From Dorea longicatena (GTDB lineage Bacteria > Bacillota > Clostridia > Lachnospirales > Lachnospiraceae): 64,000 bases of DNA. Under the pieces are notes generated by a model. That model ran no database searches. It was not told the DNA's origin and worked only from the letters and a program-made list of their open reading frames with translations. The position numbers were made by a program, and so were the translations under genes. The stretch spans positions 1,257,501 to 1,321,500 of the forward strand of contig NZ_CP100126.1 in NCBI RefSeq assembly GCF_024168045.1, given 5' to 3'. Numbering within the stretch: the first letter of the stretch is position 1; every line of letters starts with the position of its first letter. Shown here piece after piece: positions 17,762 through 26,824 of this stretch.

Positions 17762-18566
17762 GAGACGGGAAACAATCGAAGAGGAGTATTTATATAAAGC
17801 ATTGCAGTTAAGAGAATCGCTGCAGGTAAGCGAAGAGAAAAAGTCGGAACAGATCGAAAAAATCATGGAAATGAGCAAGGCTGACCGACTGAGCGAGAGG
17901 AAGAAAGCCCGGACAGGTTTTACAGAATTTCTGATTCGTCAGATTCCGTTCATCGGATGGAAGATGTGGAGCATACAGGCGCTGGTAATGATAACTGCGC
18001 TCATATTCTTCTGTGGAACAGACCGGGGGGCAGTGGATATGACATGGCTGCTCACGGGAAGGCAGCTTGCGTTTTGGGTCGGAGCACTGGGAACTGTTAT
18101 GGCGATGATCGGGATCCCTTATGTGATGCAGTCTTTCCGGTATCGGATGTATGAGATGGAAAAAGCGGCAAAGAATGGATTTGCAAGGATGCTTTTAAGC
18201 AGGATGGTTGTATTGTCAGTCGGAGATCTGGTTACTGTCCTGTTGTGCATGATCATGATCAGCAGTAAGAATTATGCATCGGCCGGTATGGTTCTGCTGT
18301 GGTATCTGGCACCGTTATTCTTGATAGGAAGCTTCTGCACGGGGTGGATGCAGAAGATAGAAGCAAAATTTGATATGGAAGATCAGACCTTAAGATGTAT
18401 CCAGATTTGTGAAGGTGCCTGTGTGGGACTTTTGATTTTGCAGTATCTTTTATACATCAAGCTGCCATCTGTGTATGGAAATACGGGATGGTGGATCGGC
18501 ATTCTCGTGATTGCGGCAGGAGCTATGCTGTATCAGGGAAAGAAGGTTATCATCATACAATCTTAA
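17754..18566 (+). CDS. Six-helix membrane protein, possible anti-sigma partner
   Basis: A 270-residue protein with a charged cytoplasmic N-terminus of about 65 residues (RRRETIEEEYLYKALQLRES), then about six membrane segments in residues 68-262. I recognise no named domain and no zinc-binding HCC motif. Its overlap with the ECF sigma gene and the charged N-terminus fit an anti-sigma role, but that rests on context only. It could instead be an exporter accessory. AGGAGGG lies 8 bases before the ATG. Confidence 0.6.
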   Translation: MRRRRETIEEEYLYKALQLRESLQVSEEKKSEQIEKIMEMSKADRLSERKKARTGFTEFLIRQIPFIGWKMWSIQALVMITALIFFCGTDRGAVDMTWLLTGRQLAFWVGALGTVMAMIGIPYVMQSFRYRMYEMEKAAKNGFARMLLSRMVVLSVGDLVTVLLCMIMISSKNYASAGMVLLWYLAPLFLIGSFCTGWMQKIEAKFDMEDQTLRCIQICEGACVGLLILQYLLYIKLPSVYGNTGWWIGILVIAAGAMLYQGKKVIIIQS

Positions 18567-18612
18567 AAATAGAAATGAATCACAGAAGCTTTTGCAAAGA
18601 AAGGAATAAAAT

Positions 18613-19497
18613 ATGAAACTTGAAATATGTGATGTCAGTAAACAATATAAGGATAAATGTGCTGTTGATCATGCGAACCTGACACTGACACCGGGAGTCT
18701 GGGGACTCCTTGGAGCTAACGGTGCAGGCAAGACGACGCTTATGCGGATGATCGCCGGGATCATGAAGCCGACTGGCGGTGAGATCCGTTATGACGGGAT
18801 CGAGATCGACACACTGGGAGAAAAATACAGAGATATCTTCGGATATCTGCCGCAGGAATTCGGATTCTATCCAGGATTCTCGGTACAGGATTATCTGGAA
18901 TATATGGCCGCATTAAAAGGAATCGGCAAAAAAGAGACGAAGGAAAAGATACAGGAACTGCTGGAGATTGTATCACTTACCGATGTCAGAAAGAAGAAGA
19001 TTGTAAAATTATCCGGCGGAATGAAACGCCGTGTGGGAATCGCACAGGCATTGTTGAATGACCCGAAAGTACTCATCTTAGATGAGCCGACCAGCGGTTT
19101 GGATCCGGGAGAGAGAATGCGTTTCCGTAATCTGTTATCGGAGTTCGGAAGGAACAGGATTGTATTGATCTCCACACATATCGTGTCGGATGTGGAATAT
19201 ATTGCCACCTGCAATGCGATTATGAAAGACGGGAAGATTGCAGCAGTAGGAGAGACAGAAGAACTGGTAAAAGAAGTCGAAGGAAAAGTCTGGAATGCAG
19301 TTCTTGATATGGCAGAGGCAATGACTTATGAGACGAAAGTTCCGGTGGTGAACATTTACAACCGTGAAGATGGCAAGACGGTACTGCGTTATCTGGCAGA
19401 GCGACCGGTCATTTCGGGATCGGAACCGGCGGATGCAAGAATGGAAGATTTGTATCTGTGGATGTTCCCGGAGCAGGGAAAGGAGGAAGTACGATGA
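18613..19497 (+). CDS. ABC transporter ATP-binding protein (exporter type)
   Basis: A 294-residue ATPase. Walker A is GANGAGKTT near residue 35, the signature LSGGMKRR near 135, Walker B VLILDEPTSGLDPG near 155, and the H-loop ISTHIVSDVEY near 190. The extra C-terminal 70-80 residues are typical of CcmA/NatA-type exporters. It shares four bases with the permease gene. In the ECF operon it would power export or protection of an unknown compound. Confidence 0.9.
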   Translation: MKLEICDVSKQYKDKCAVDHANLTLTPGVWGLLGANGAGKTTLMRMIAGIMKPTGGEIRYDGIEIDTLGEKYRDIFGYLPQEFGFYPGFSVQDYLEYMAALKGIGKKETKEKIQELLEIVSLTDVRKKKIVKLSGGMKRRVGIAQALLNDPKVLILDEPTSGLDPGERMRFRNLLSEFGRNRIVLISTHIVSDVEYIATCNAIMKDGKIAAVGETEELVKEVEGKVWNAVLDMAEAMTYETKVPVVNIYNREDGKTVLRYLAERPVISGSEPADARMEDLYLWMFPEQGKEEVR

Positions 19498-20729
19498 GAC
19501 TGTATGTATTAGAATTAAAACGTCTGCTGAAGACGAGAAGTGTCGGTATTTTGATCATTGCGGCACTGATACTTTCGGCAGTGCTGTCCTATCTGCCGGT
19601 AACTTATATCCAGGCTTATAAGACAGACAAGTCGGGAACAATCCAGGTGGTCACCGGAATCGAAGCGATAAAGGCAAAAAAAGCAGACAAAAAAGCACTG
19701 CATGGCGAGATGACAGAAGCAAAGATCCGTGAGACAATCGCAGATATAAAAGAAGTATTGAAAGAATACGGGTCTCTGGAGCGGCAGAATATTCCATTGG
19801 ACGTATATGTGAAAAAAGTATATTCGCATCTGGATATCATTGCAGTACTGGAACAGACGATTATTCCAAATGGAAAGAACCTGTATACATTGGAGTATTC
19901 AGAGATCAGTGAAGATGATGCGAAGAATGTATATACTGCATACCGGGAAAATGTTCAGAATCTGAATAAAAATCCGGAAGTTCAGAAGAAAATCAATCAG
20001 ATGACGAAACATATACAGATACCACTTGCTTATTATTCGGAGTTTACAACTGATCAGCTGGACTATTATCAAATCTATCTGTTCCTGGTAATGATCTTCT
20101 TCATGGTGATCATAACACCGGTATTTGCGACCGAGTATCAGACTGGATCGGATCAGATTCTGCGCTGTACGAAACATGGAAGATTTCGTCTTGCCATTAC
20201 AAAGATCGCTGTGGTATTTACATTAATTTTCGCAGTATTTGCGGTCGGAACGACAGTCTTTTCTATTATAATGCGTATATTATATGGCGCGGAAGTATTT
20301 AAAAATCCATTGCAGATGCTTGGATATCTGTACTATATTCCTGCATTTACAGTAGGAAAAATGTATAAGGTCATGGTTGCGGGTGGGCTGCTTTCACTTG
20401 TGGCAGTTGGAGCGAGTATACTGTTCTTTTCGGCAAAATGCAAGACAGTACAGTCGGCACTGATCTGTGCATTTGCAACTGCATTTGTACCGATGGTTAT
20501 TTTTACAATATCAAACAGCCGGAATATTCTGGAGATTTTAAGGTGTATCTTCCCGACCAGCGGACTTGCCTTTATGAACAGTCTGGAGGGAGAATTGCTT
20601 GCCAGAAACTTTGTACAGATTGGCAGTGGATATTACTGGACACCATATATTATTGCGATTGCGGCGGCAATCTGGATTCCGGTATTTCTGGTCATAACGG
20701 TGGTGAGTTATTGTAAAAGGGAAGCTTAA
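19494..20729 (+). CDS. ABC transporter permease
   Basis: A 411-residue ABC-2 style permease. One membrane segment lies near residues 18-38, followed by an outside region of about 160 residues, then a bundle of five or six segments to the C-terminus. The ATG at 19494 overlaps the ATPase stop (ATGA) and has AAGGAGGAAG just upstream. A longer frame from 19458 would lie inside the ATPase gene and is rejected. Substrate unknown. Confidence 0.82.
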   Translation: MRLYVLELKRLLKTRSVGILIIAALILSAVLSYLPVTYIQAYKTDKSGTIQVVTGIEAIKAKKADKKALHGEMTEAKIRETIADIKEVLKEYGSLERQNIPLDVYVKKVYSHLDIIAVLEQTIIPNGKNLYTLEYSEISEDDAKNVYTAYRENVQNLNKNPEVQKKINQMTKHIQIPLAYYSEFTTDQLDYYQIYLFLVMIFFMVIITPVFATEYQTGSDQILRCTKHGRFRLAITKIAVVFTLIFAVFAVGTTVFSIIMRILYGAEVFKNPLQMLGYLYYIPAFTVGKMYKVMVAGGLLSLVAVGASILFFSAKCKTVQSALICAFATAFVPMVIFTISNSRNILEILRCIFPTSGLAFMNSLEGELLARNFVQIGSGYYWTPYIIAIAAAIWIPVFLVITVVSYCKREA

Positions 20730-20819
20730 GAAACAGTGAAATAACAGAGAAAAATAAATAATAAAAACGAAAAAAAGAACTGTGTAATCTGTGTGTTCAA
20801 AAATAAGTAAATAAAAAAG

Positions 20820-20848
20820 TTGACAAAACACGATGTACATGATATGAT
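20820..20848 (+). promoter_or_regulatory. Strong promoter of the SleB-like hydrolase gene
   Basis: TTGACA (20820-20825), 17 bases, TATGAT (20843-20848). The leader of about 110 bases that follows contains several TTGTAA/TTGCAA repeats (20872-20900), which may be a regulator site. Confidence 0.75.
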
Positions 20849-20963
20849 ACCAATCGTTGCTTGTAACAAATTTGTAATATTTGTAATAAAGTTGCAAAAA
20901 GTGAATATACTTTATTAAAAGAAATGTAAATCATTGCAACAAAATCAGGAGGGTATTTATATT

Positions 20964-21620
20964 ATGTTAAAAGCGAAGAGACTGAAATCAATGTTCGTGC
21001 TGTATTCGGCATGTGCAGTAATGGCAACTGGTTTTACCAGTCAGGCAGCCTCTGAACGGCCGGAAGTAACAACAATCACAGAGACAAAAAAGGAAGATGC
21101 GAATACACATACCGCTGTACAGACAATATCACAGAGTATCGTTGCATCTGCACAGGAGATGACAGATGCAAGCCAGCAGGTGATCGCAGAAAATATAGCA
21201 AAAAAAGAAGAGGAAGAACGTATTGCAAGAGAAAAGGCAGAGCAGGAAGCAAGGGAACAGGCGGAACGCGAAGCAAGAGAAGCGTACGTAAGAGCGAATC
21301 AGGAACTAATGGCATCCATCATCTATTGCGAAGCCGGTAATCAGCCATATGAGGGGCAGGTTGCTGTAGGTGCGGTTATTATGAATCGTGTCAAGAGTGG
21401 GAGCTATCCGAATTCCATCGAAGAAGTCATCTACCAGTCCGGACAGTTCGGACCGGCCACAACCGGATGGCTGAACAGAGTCAGAAGTTCAAAGGGATAT
21501 TCACAGACGGCTCTTCAGGCAGCTGTAGATGCATTGAATGGATCAAATCCAATCGGAAGCTGCCTTTATTTTGACCAGGGAGGTTCCGGAATGAAGATCG
21601 GAGCGCACTATTTCCATTAG
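20964..21620 (+). CDS. Secreted SleB-like cell wall hydrolase
   Basis: A 218-residue protein with a signal peptide (basic start, hydrophobic FVLYSACAVMATGF, cleavage near TSQAA-SE). A highly charged coiled coil follows at about residues 75-112 (Glu/Arg/Ala-rich). The C-terminal Hydrolase_2/SleB domain runs from 115 to the end: ASIIYCEAGNQPYEGQVAVG contains the expected catalytic glutamate. ATG 20964 has AGGAGGG 10 bases upstream. It probably cuts peptidoglycan glycan strands. The coiled coil suggests a partner or a regulator that keeps it in check. Confidence 0.85.
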   Translation: MLKAKRLKSMFVLYSACAVMATGFTSQAASERPEVTTITETKKEDANTHTAVQTISQSIVASAQEMTDASQQVIAENIAKKEEEERIAREKAEQEAREQAEREAREAYVRANQELMASIIYCEAGNQPYEGQVAVGAVIMNRVKSGSYPNSIEEVIYQSGQFGPATTGWLNRVRSSKGYSQTALQAAVDALNGSNPIGSCLYFDQGGSGMKIGAHYFH

Positions 21621-21695
21621 GATTCAAACAGAATTCCAAAGAAATCTTAAGAAAGCCGGAATTGACAATTGTATAACGGTTGTATTACGATAAAA

Positions 21696-21725
21696 GGGCA
21701 AAAGTTTTAAACTTTTGTCCTTTTT
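21696..21725 (+). terminator. Terminator after the SleB-like gene
   Basis: GGGCAAAAGTT (21696-21706) pairs with AACTTTTGTCC (21710-21720), with five T residues after it. A promoter-like TTGACA (21662-21667) and TACGAT (21686-21691) lie just upstream, so this hairpin may also act as an attenuator for the response regulator gene. Confidence 0.75.
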
Positions 21726-21749
21726 ATAAAGTATGGGGAGATAAAAAAA

Positions 21750-22424
21750 TTGTATAAAATTTTAATCGTGGAAGATGATGAGACAATAGCAGGTGGACTG
21801 AAAACCCATTTGGAGAAATGGAATTATCAGACAGAGTGTATGACAGATTTTAAAGACGTAATGGGTAAATTCTTGGAATTTGAACCGCAGCTTGTGTTAT
21901 TGGACATTGTGCTTCCGTTTTTTAATGGGTTTCACTGGTGTCAGGAGATCCGGAAGATATCAAAGGTGCCGATTATCTTCCTGTCATCTGTGAATGACAA
22001 TATGAATATTGTGATGGCAATGAATATGGGCGGCGATGAATTCATCGAGAAACCATTTGACCTGAATGTGGTGACGGCAAAGGTGCAGGCCGTGTTAAGA
22101 AGAACCTATGAATTCCGTGGAACGGCAGATATCATGGAGTGGAATGGTGCGATCCTGAATCTGGCAGATGCAACAGTTTTGTATCAGGATCAGAAACAGG
22201 AACTGACGAAGAACGAATTTAAGATCTTGCAGATGCTTCTGGAAAATACGGGGAAGATCGTAAGCCGTGAAAGTATTATGACGAGACTCTGGGACAGCAA
22301 TGAATTTATTGATGACAATACACTGACGGTCAATGTGGCAAGACTTCGTAAAAAAATGGAACAGATTGGCCTTGGTGGAAAGATCATCACAAAAAAAGGA
22401 ATAGGATATATGGTGGAGGCATGA
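21750..22424 (+). CDS. BceR-like response regulator
   Basis: A 224-residue OmpR-family regulator. The receiver domain (1-115) has the acidic pocket VEDDET, the phosphorylated aspartate in LVLLDIVLPFFNGF (about D51), and a conserved lysine in EKPFDL. The winged-helix DNA-binding domain covers residues 125-224 (LTKNEFKILQMLLENTGKIV). It starts with TTG, with GGGGAGA upstream. It overlaps the histidine kinase by four bases. The order regulator-kinase-ATPase-permease is the Bce module for sensing and resisting cell-wall-active peptides. Confidence 0.92.
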   Translation: MYKILIVEDDETIAGGLKTHLEKWNYQTECMTDFKDVMGKFLEFEPQLVLLDIVLPFFNGFHWCQEIRKISKVPIIFLSSVNDNMNIVMAMNMGGDEFIEKPFDLNVVTAKVQAVLRRTYEFRGTADIMEWNGAILNLADATVLYQDQKQELTKNEFKILQMLLENTGKIVSRESIMTRLWDSNEFIDDNTLTVNVARLRKKMEQIGLGGKIITKKGIGYMVEA

Positions 22425-23437
22425 AACTTTTAATAGCATTTTTAAAAGATAAAACAAGAGAGATCAGCCTTTATGCCGGAACGGTCGGAATATTTATTGT
22501 TGTAGCATTTCTTTATAATATCAGGATGGATGCGTTGAAATATGCACTGCTGCTGGTGATATTGTGGCTGCTCCTTTATGTAATAACGGAATATCATCGC
22601 TTCCGGAAGAAGCATCTTCTGCTGGAACGGTTTAAGAAGAGCACGCAGGAGTGCACAAAAGAACTTCCAGAGTGCAGGAATCTTCTGGAATTGGATTATC
22701 AGGAATTACTGGGGATCTTTGATGAAAAGATTCTGGAGTTGAAATCAGAGGCAAGAATCAAAGGCCAGGACTTAAGTGATTATTATGGTATGTGGGCGCA
22801 TCAGATCAAGACACCTATCGCTGCGATGCACATATTGCTGCAATCGGTGGAAGATGAAAACCCGGCACTGCCGGAATTAAAAGAGATGAAGATGGAACTT
22901 TTTAAAATGGAACAGTATGTGGAGATGGTGCTGACGTATCTCCGCATGGAAGATATGTCAGGGGATCTGCAGTTTGAGAAGGTATCTTTAGATAAGATTC
23001 TGAAACAATCTGTCCGGAAATATTCTCAGATGTTTATTTTTCAGAAGATCCGTCTGGATTACCGGCCGGTGGAACGAATAGTTCTTACAGATGAAAAATG
23101 GCTGGAGTTTGTGATAGAACAGATTTTGTCTAATGCTTTGAAATACACAAAGAATGGCGGCGAGATCAGAATCTGTCTGGAAGAAAAAAGAGGACGGGAG
23201 TGTCTGGTGATCGAGGATAATGGAATCGGTATTCAGGCAGAAGATCTTCCTAGAGTATTTGAAAAAGGGTTTACCGGATATAATGGAAGAGCAGATAAGA
23301 AGTCTACCGGGATTGGACTGTATCTTTGCAAAAAGATCATGGATAAGATGGGACATAAGATATGGATTGATTCAGAGGTGGGAAAAGGAACCCGTGTATA
23401 TCTGGAATTGACAAGGAAAGAATGGAATCCGGAATAA
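22421..23437 (+). CDS. BceS-like intramembrane-sensing histidine kinase
   Basis: A 338-residue kinase with two close membrane helices (about residues 15-32 and 39-56) and almost no outside loop, as expected for kinases that sense through their partner transporter. His127 lies in WAHQIKTPIAAM. The N box is ILSNALKYTKNGGEI, and the G boxes are IEDNGIGI and KSTGIGLYLCKK. It should phosphorylate the regulator encoded just upstream when the BceAB transporter meets its peptide. Confidence 0.92.
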   Translation: MKLLIAFLKDKTREISLYAGTVGIFIVVAFLYNIRMDALKYALLLVILWLLLYVITEYHRFRKKHLLLERFKKSTQECTKELPECRNLLELDYQELLGIFDEKILELKSEARIKGQDLSDYYGMWAHQIKTPIAAMHILLQSVEDENPALPELKEMKMELFKMEQYVEMVLTYLRMEDMSGDLQFEKVSLDKILKQSVRKYSQMFIFQKIRLDYRPVERIVLTDEKWLEFVIEQILSNALKYTKNGGEIRICLEEKRGRECLVIEDNGIGIQAEDLPRVFEKGFTGYNGRADKKSTGIGLYLCKKIMDKMGHKIWIDSEVGKGTRVYLELTRKEWNPE

Positions 23438-23459
23438 CGATCAGACAAAAAGAGAAAAC

Positions 23460-23475
23460 CTTACAGGAATGTAAG
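23460..23475. promoter_or_regulatory. BceR-type operator upstream of bceAB
   Basis: CTTACA GGAA TGTAAG is a perfect inverted repeat and fits the TnACA-N4-TGTAA site described for BceR-like regulators. It lies upstream of a weak TGGCAG (23506-23511) and TATAAT (23529-23534) promoter, as expected for a promoter that needs an activator. Confidence 0.72.
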
Positions 23476-23482
23476 ATTAAAC

Positions 23483-23529
23483 AGGGGAAATGTCACATGC
23501 TTCGATGGCAGGATATTTCCTCTTTTTTT
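23483..23529 (+). terminator. Terminator after the kinase gene, overlapping the bceAB promoter
   Basis: AGGGGAAAT (23483-23491) pairs with ATTTCCTCT (23515-23523), with one G-T pair, and is followed by seven T residues. It separates the regulatory pair from the transporter pair. The -10 box TATAAT begins at its last T. Confidence 0.8.
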
Positions 23530-23579
23530 ATAATAGATACCGTAAAGAAGAAATCTTAAAAAGAAAGGAAGAAAAACTT

Positions 23580-24347
23580 ATGTCATTACTGGAAGTAAAA
23601 AATGTGAAGAAGATATATACGACTCGTTTTGGGAGCAATCAGGTAGAGGCTTTAAGAGATGTGAATTTTACGGTAGAACGCGGGGAATATGTTGCAATCA
23701 TGGGAGAGTCTGGATCGGGAAAGACGACTTTGCTGAATATTCTGGCGGCACTTGATAAACCGACAGAAGGAAAGGTTTATTTAAAAGACAGGGATCTGGG
23801 AAAATTAAAAGAAAAAGAGATCGCAACGTTCAGACGTCAGAATCTCGGCTTTGTATTTCAGGATTTTAACTTGTTAGATACATTTTCATTAAAGGATAAT
23901 ATATTCCTGCCACTGGTATTATCCGGAAAGAAATATCCGGAGATGGAAAAGAGATTAAAACCGATTGCAGAAAAACTTGGAATTGAAAAACTACTGGAGA
24001 AATATCCATATGAGGTGTCCGGTGGGCAGAAACAAAGAGCTGCAATTGCAAGAGCGCTGATCACGAAACCACAGCTGATTCTTGCCGATGAACCTTCGGG
24101 AGCACTGGATTCGAAAGCGGCAGACAGTCTGATGAATCTTTTTACAACGATTAACCAGGAAGGTCAGACGATTGTTATGGTGACACATAGTGTGAAAGCG
24201 GCGAGTAGTGCGAAAAGGGTGCTTTTTATCAAGGACGGAAAAGTATTCCATCAGCTTTACAGGGGGAATCTTACGAACGAAGAAATGTATGAAAGAATTT
24301 CAGATACGCTGAAGATTCTTACCACAGGAGGTGAGGAGGATGAATAA
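23580..24347 (+). CDS. BceA-like ABC transporter ATP-binding protein
   Basis: A 255-residue ATPase of the MacB/LolD/BceA class. Walker A is GESGSGKTT, Q loop VFQDFNLLD, signature VSGGQKQRAAIARA, Walker B LILADEPSGALDSK, and the H-loop VTHSVKAA. The ATG at 23580 has AAAGGAAG upstream; the longer frame from 23490 runs through the terminator hairpin and is rejected. It overlaps the permease gene by 8 bases. Together they free cell-wall lipid targets from antimicrobial peptides. Confidence 0.93.
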   Translation: MSLLEVKNVKKIYTTRFGSNQVEALRDVNFTVERGEYVAIMGESGSGKTTLLNILAALDKPTEGKVYLKDRDLGKLKEKEIATFRRQNLGFVFQDFNLLDTFSLKDNIFLPLVLSGKKYPEMEKRLKPIAEKLGIEKLLEKYPYEVSGGQKQRAAIARALITKPQLILADEPSGALDSKAADSLMNLFTTINQEGQTIVMVTHSVKAASSAKRVLFIKDGKVFHQLYRGNLTNEEMYERISDTLKILTTGGEEDE

Positions 24348-26268
24348 TTTCATCTATGAAAAACTTGCTGTGACCAATCTTAAGAATAACCGTAAGACCT
24401 ATGTACCTTATATCTTTACCGGTGTTCTGACTGTCATGATGTTCTATATTATTGATGCGCTGAGCAGAGGGAAAGGTATTACACAGGATACATTAAAGAT
24501 ATGTCTGCAGTATGCAACGGGTGTGATTGTTGTATTTGCAGTGATTTTTCTGTTCTATACAAATAGTTTCCTGATCAAGCGACGAAAGAAGGAGATCGGG
24601 GTATACAATATTCTGGGAATGGGAAAACGGCATATTGCACGAATGATGGCGGTTGAGACGATCCTGACGGCTGGAATCAGTATTCTTGGCGGTCTGGTGT
24701 TTGGAATAATATTTGGGAAACTGATGTATCTGCTGCTCCTTAAGATTCTGCACAATAGCGTAGATATGCAGTTTTCGGTCAATGGGACTGCAATTGTACA
24801 GACTGTCATATTATTTGCAGGAATTTTTCTTCTGACGTATTTATATAACATTTTACAGATACAGCTGGTGAATCCGGTGGAACTTCTGCACGGAGGCAAT
24901 CAGGGGGAGAAAGAGCCGAAGAGCAGATGGCTGCTTGTGATCGTCGGTGTGGCGGCACTTGGCAATGGTTACTGGATTGCACTTACAACAGAGGCACCGT
25001 TAGAAGCACTTTTGAAATTCTTTGTTGCAGTGGTCTGTGTGATTATTGGAACTTATGCACTTTTTATTGCCGGAAGCATTGTGGTATTGAAAATACTCCG
25101 GAAAAATAAAGCTTATTATTATAATCCAAAGCATTTTACCAGTGTATCAGGCATGATCTATCGTATGAAACAAAACGGAGCGGGACTTGCGAACATCTGT
25201 GTGTTAAGTACGATGGTGCTGGTTATGGTATCCACAACGGTATCTTTGTATGCGGGAATGGAAGATATCCTGGACTCACGTTTTCCGAGAGATGTTTCAA
25301 TTGTCTGCAAACAGGCAGATGTGGACCATGAAGAGATCATTGAACGTTTGCTGAAAGAGCAATGTGAAAAAGCAGGTGTGAAAATAACCGACAGAGTCTG
25401 GTACAGATATGGAAGTATGAATGCGGTTCTGAAGGGAGATAAACTGGAAAATGTGGATCAGTATTATCCGGATAATCATTTCTACTATGTAGAGATGATG
25501 ACACAGGATGAGTATAACCGGATAGAAAAACGGAATGTATCGTTAGAGGAACAGGAGATACTGACCTATACCTCGAACGGCAAATGTGGGAAAAAAGAGA
25601 TAAACATTGCAGGACGGAACTATCAGGTGAAAAAAGAACTGTCCGAGATGACGAGTCAGCCGAAGAGTACGGCAGAAATGTACAAGACATTATATATTGT
25701 ATTTGCAAATGCAGAGCAGATTGAACGTATCGAGCCATTTTCTTATGCAGATAAATTCAACCTGAAAGGAGATGACGGAAAACAAAAAGAGGCACTGGAA
25801 CAGATACAGAATGAATTTTATGAAAAGATCCCGGACGGAATGATGGAAAGCCGTATGTTAAGCCGTTCTTCTTTTTATGAATTGTATGGCGGACTGTTCT
25901 TTATTGGAATCTATCTGGGAAGTATGTTTATTATGGCAACGGTACTGATCATTTATTATAAACAGATATCGGAAGGTTATGATGACAGGGAGCGTTACCA
26001 GATCATGCAGAAGGTTGGCATGAGTAAAAAAGAAGTGAAGCGTTCCATTCGAAGCCAGGTCTTAAGCGTATTCTTCCTCCCGCTGATTGTAGCGGTGATC
26101 CATGTTGCAGTAGCCTTTAAAGTAATGACAAAAATTCTGGGAGTATTAAATCTTACGAATGTATCGTTGTTTGCGGTATGCACAATCATTACGATAGCGG
26201 TGTTTGCGGTATTCTATATCATCGTTTACAGTATAACTGCGAAAGAATATTACCGGATCGTGAATTAA
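24340..26268 (+). CDS. BceB-like ABC transporter permease
   Basis: A 642-residue FtsX-domain permease, the normal BceB length. About ten membrane segments are seen. A large outside domain of roughly 210 residues lies between the seventh and eighth (about residues 305-515) and should recognise the peptide or its lipid complex. ATG 24340 has AGGAGG (24326-24331) 8 bases upstream, inside the end of the ATPase gene. The specific drug cannot be told from sequence; bacitracin, nisin-like lantibiotics or host peptides are candidates. Confidence 0.9.
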   Translation: MNNFIYEKLAVTNLKNNRKTYVPYIFTGVLTVMMFYIIDALSRGKGITQDTLKICLQYATGVIVVFAVIFLFYTNSFLIKRRKKEIGVYNILGMGKRHIARMMAVETILTAGISILGGLVFGIIFGKLMYLLLLKILHNSVDMQFSVNGTAIVQTVILFAGIFLLTYLYNILQIQLVNPVELLHGGNQGEKEPKSRWLLVIVGVAALGNGYWIALTTEAPLEALLKFFVAVVCVIIGTYALFIAGSIVVLKILRKNKAYYYNPKHFTSVSGMIYRMKQNGAGLANICVLSTMVLVMVSTTVSLYAGMEDILDSRFPRDVSIVCKQADVDHEEIIERLLKEQCEKAGVKITDRVWYRYGSMNAVLKGDKLENVDQYYPDNHFYYVEMMTQDEYNRIEKRNVSLEEQEILTYTSNGKCGKKEINIAGRNYQVKKELSEMTSQPKSTAEMYKTLYIVFANAEQIERIEPFSYADKFNLKGDDGKQKEALEQIQNEFYEKIPDGMMESRMLSRSSFYELYGGLFFIGIYLGSMFIMATVLIIYYKQISEGYDDRERYQIMQKVGMSKKEVKRSIRSQVLSVFFLPLIVAVIHVAVAFKVMTKILGVLNLTNVSLFAVCTIITIAVFAVFYIIVYSITAKEYYRIVN

Positions 26269-26284
26269 GATTAAGGGTTTACCA

Positions 26285-26313
26285 TTGACTTTGTATCTTT
26301 CAGGTTGTATTGT
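26285..26313 (+). promoter_or_regulatory. Promoter of the cupin gene
   Basis: TTGACT (26285-26290), 17 bases, TATTGT (26308-26313), about 40 bases before the start codon. Confidence 0.6.
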
Positions 26314-26352
26314 TGTTTTAGAATGTTTTACGAATCAAGGAGGAACTTAAAA

Positions 26353-26697
26353 ATGACAAGAGAAGGCGAAAGAGAACTGGTAAAAGTGGAACATGTAAAT
26401 GGCGGAGACGGTTATATTGTAAGAGAAGCAATGGTTACTTCGGAAGAAGTTGGAGAAGCATGTAAGATGTATGCCAAGATTCATCTGGATCCGGGATGTG
26501 AAGTAGGATACCATTATCATCATGGTGAGACGGAGTCTTACTTCATTCTGACCGGACACGGAACTTATGACGATAACGGTGAAAAACAGCCGGCAAATCC
26601 TGGCGATTTGTTCCTGTGTAAAGACGGAGATGCACATGGAATTAAGAACACCGGTGATGAAGAACTTACCTTTATGGCATTGATCTTAAAAAAATAA
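26353..26697 (+). CDS. Small single-domain cupin protein
   Basis: A 114-residue cupin. Motif 1 is GYHYHHGETESYFILTGHG (histidines and glutamate for a metal) and motif 2 is GDLFLCKDGDAHGIKN. All metal ligands are kept. The substrate is unknown; such small cupins may be isomerases, dioxygenases or sugar-binding proteins. ATG 26353 has AAGGAGG 9 bases upstream. It is a single-gene unit, convergent with the aminotransferase gene. Confidence 0.85.
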   Translation: MTREGERELVKVEHVNGGDGYIVREAMVTSEEVGEACKMYAKIHLDPGCEVGYHYHHGETESYFILTGHGTYDDNGEKQPANPGDLFLCKDGDAHGIKNTGDEELTFMALILKK

Positions 26698-26713
26698 CAT
26701 AGGAAAATATGAA

Positions 26714-26773
26714 AAACACCTGTCTGTAACTGGGATCATTTCAGGAATGATACCGGGCCGCAGACAGGTGTTT
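26714..26773. terminator. Bidirectional terminator between the cupin and aminotransferase genes
   Basis: AAACACCTGTCTG (26714-26726) pairs with CAGACAGGTGTTT (26761-26773). An inner stem ATCATT/AATGAT is also present. The minus strand reads into a T-run, so it serves the minus-strand gene best. Confidence 0.82.
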
Positions 26774-26824
26774 GTATTGCCATGCATTCGGAAGAAGCTG
26801 CCAGTGGCAGGTTCTCTGCATTGA

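Noticed and set aside
23490..23579. Thirty-residue N-terminal extension of the BceA-like ATPase.
   Set aside because: It reads through a terminator hairpin and has no ribosome-binding site; ATG 23580 starts the conserved domain.
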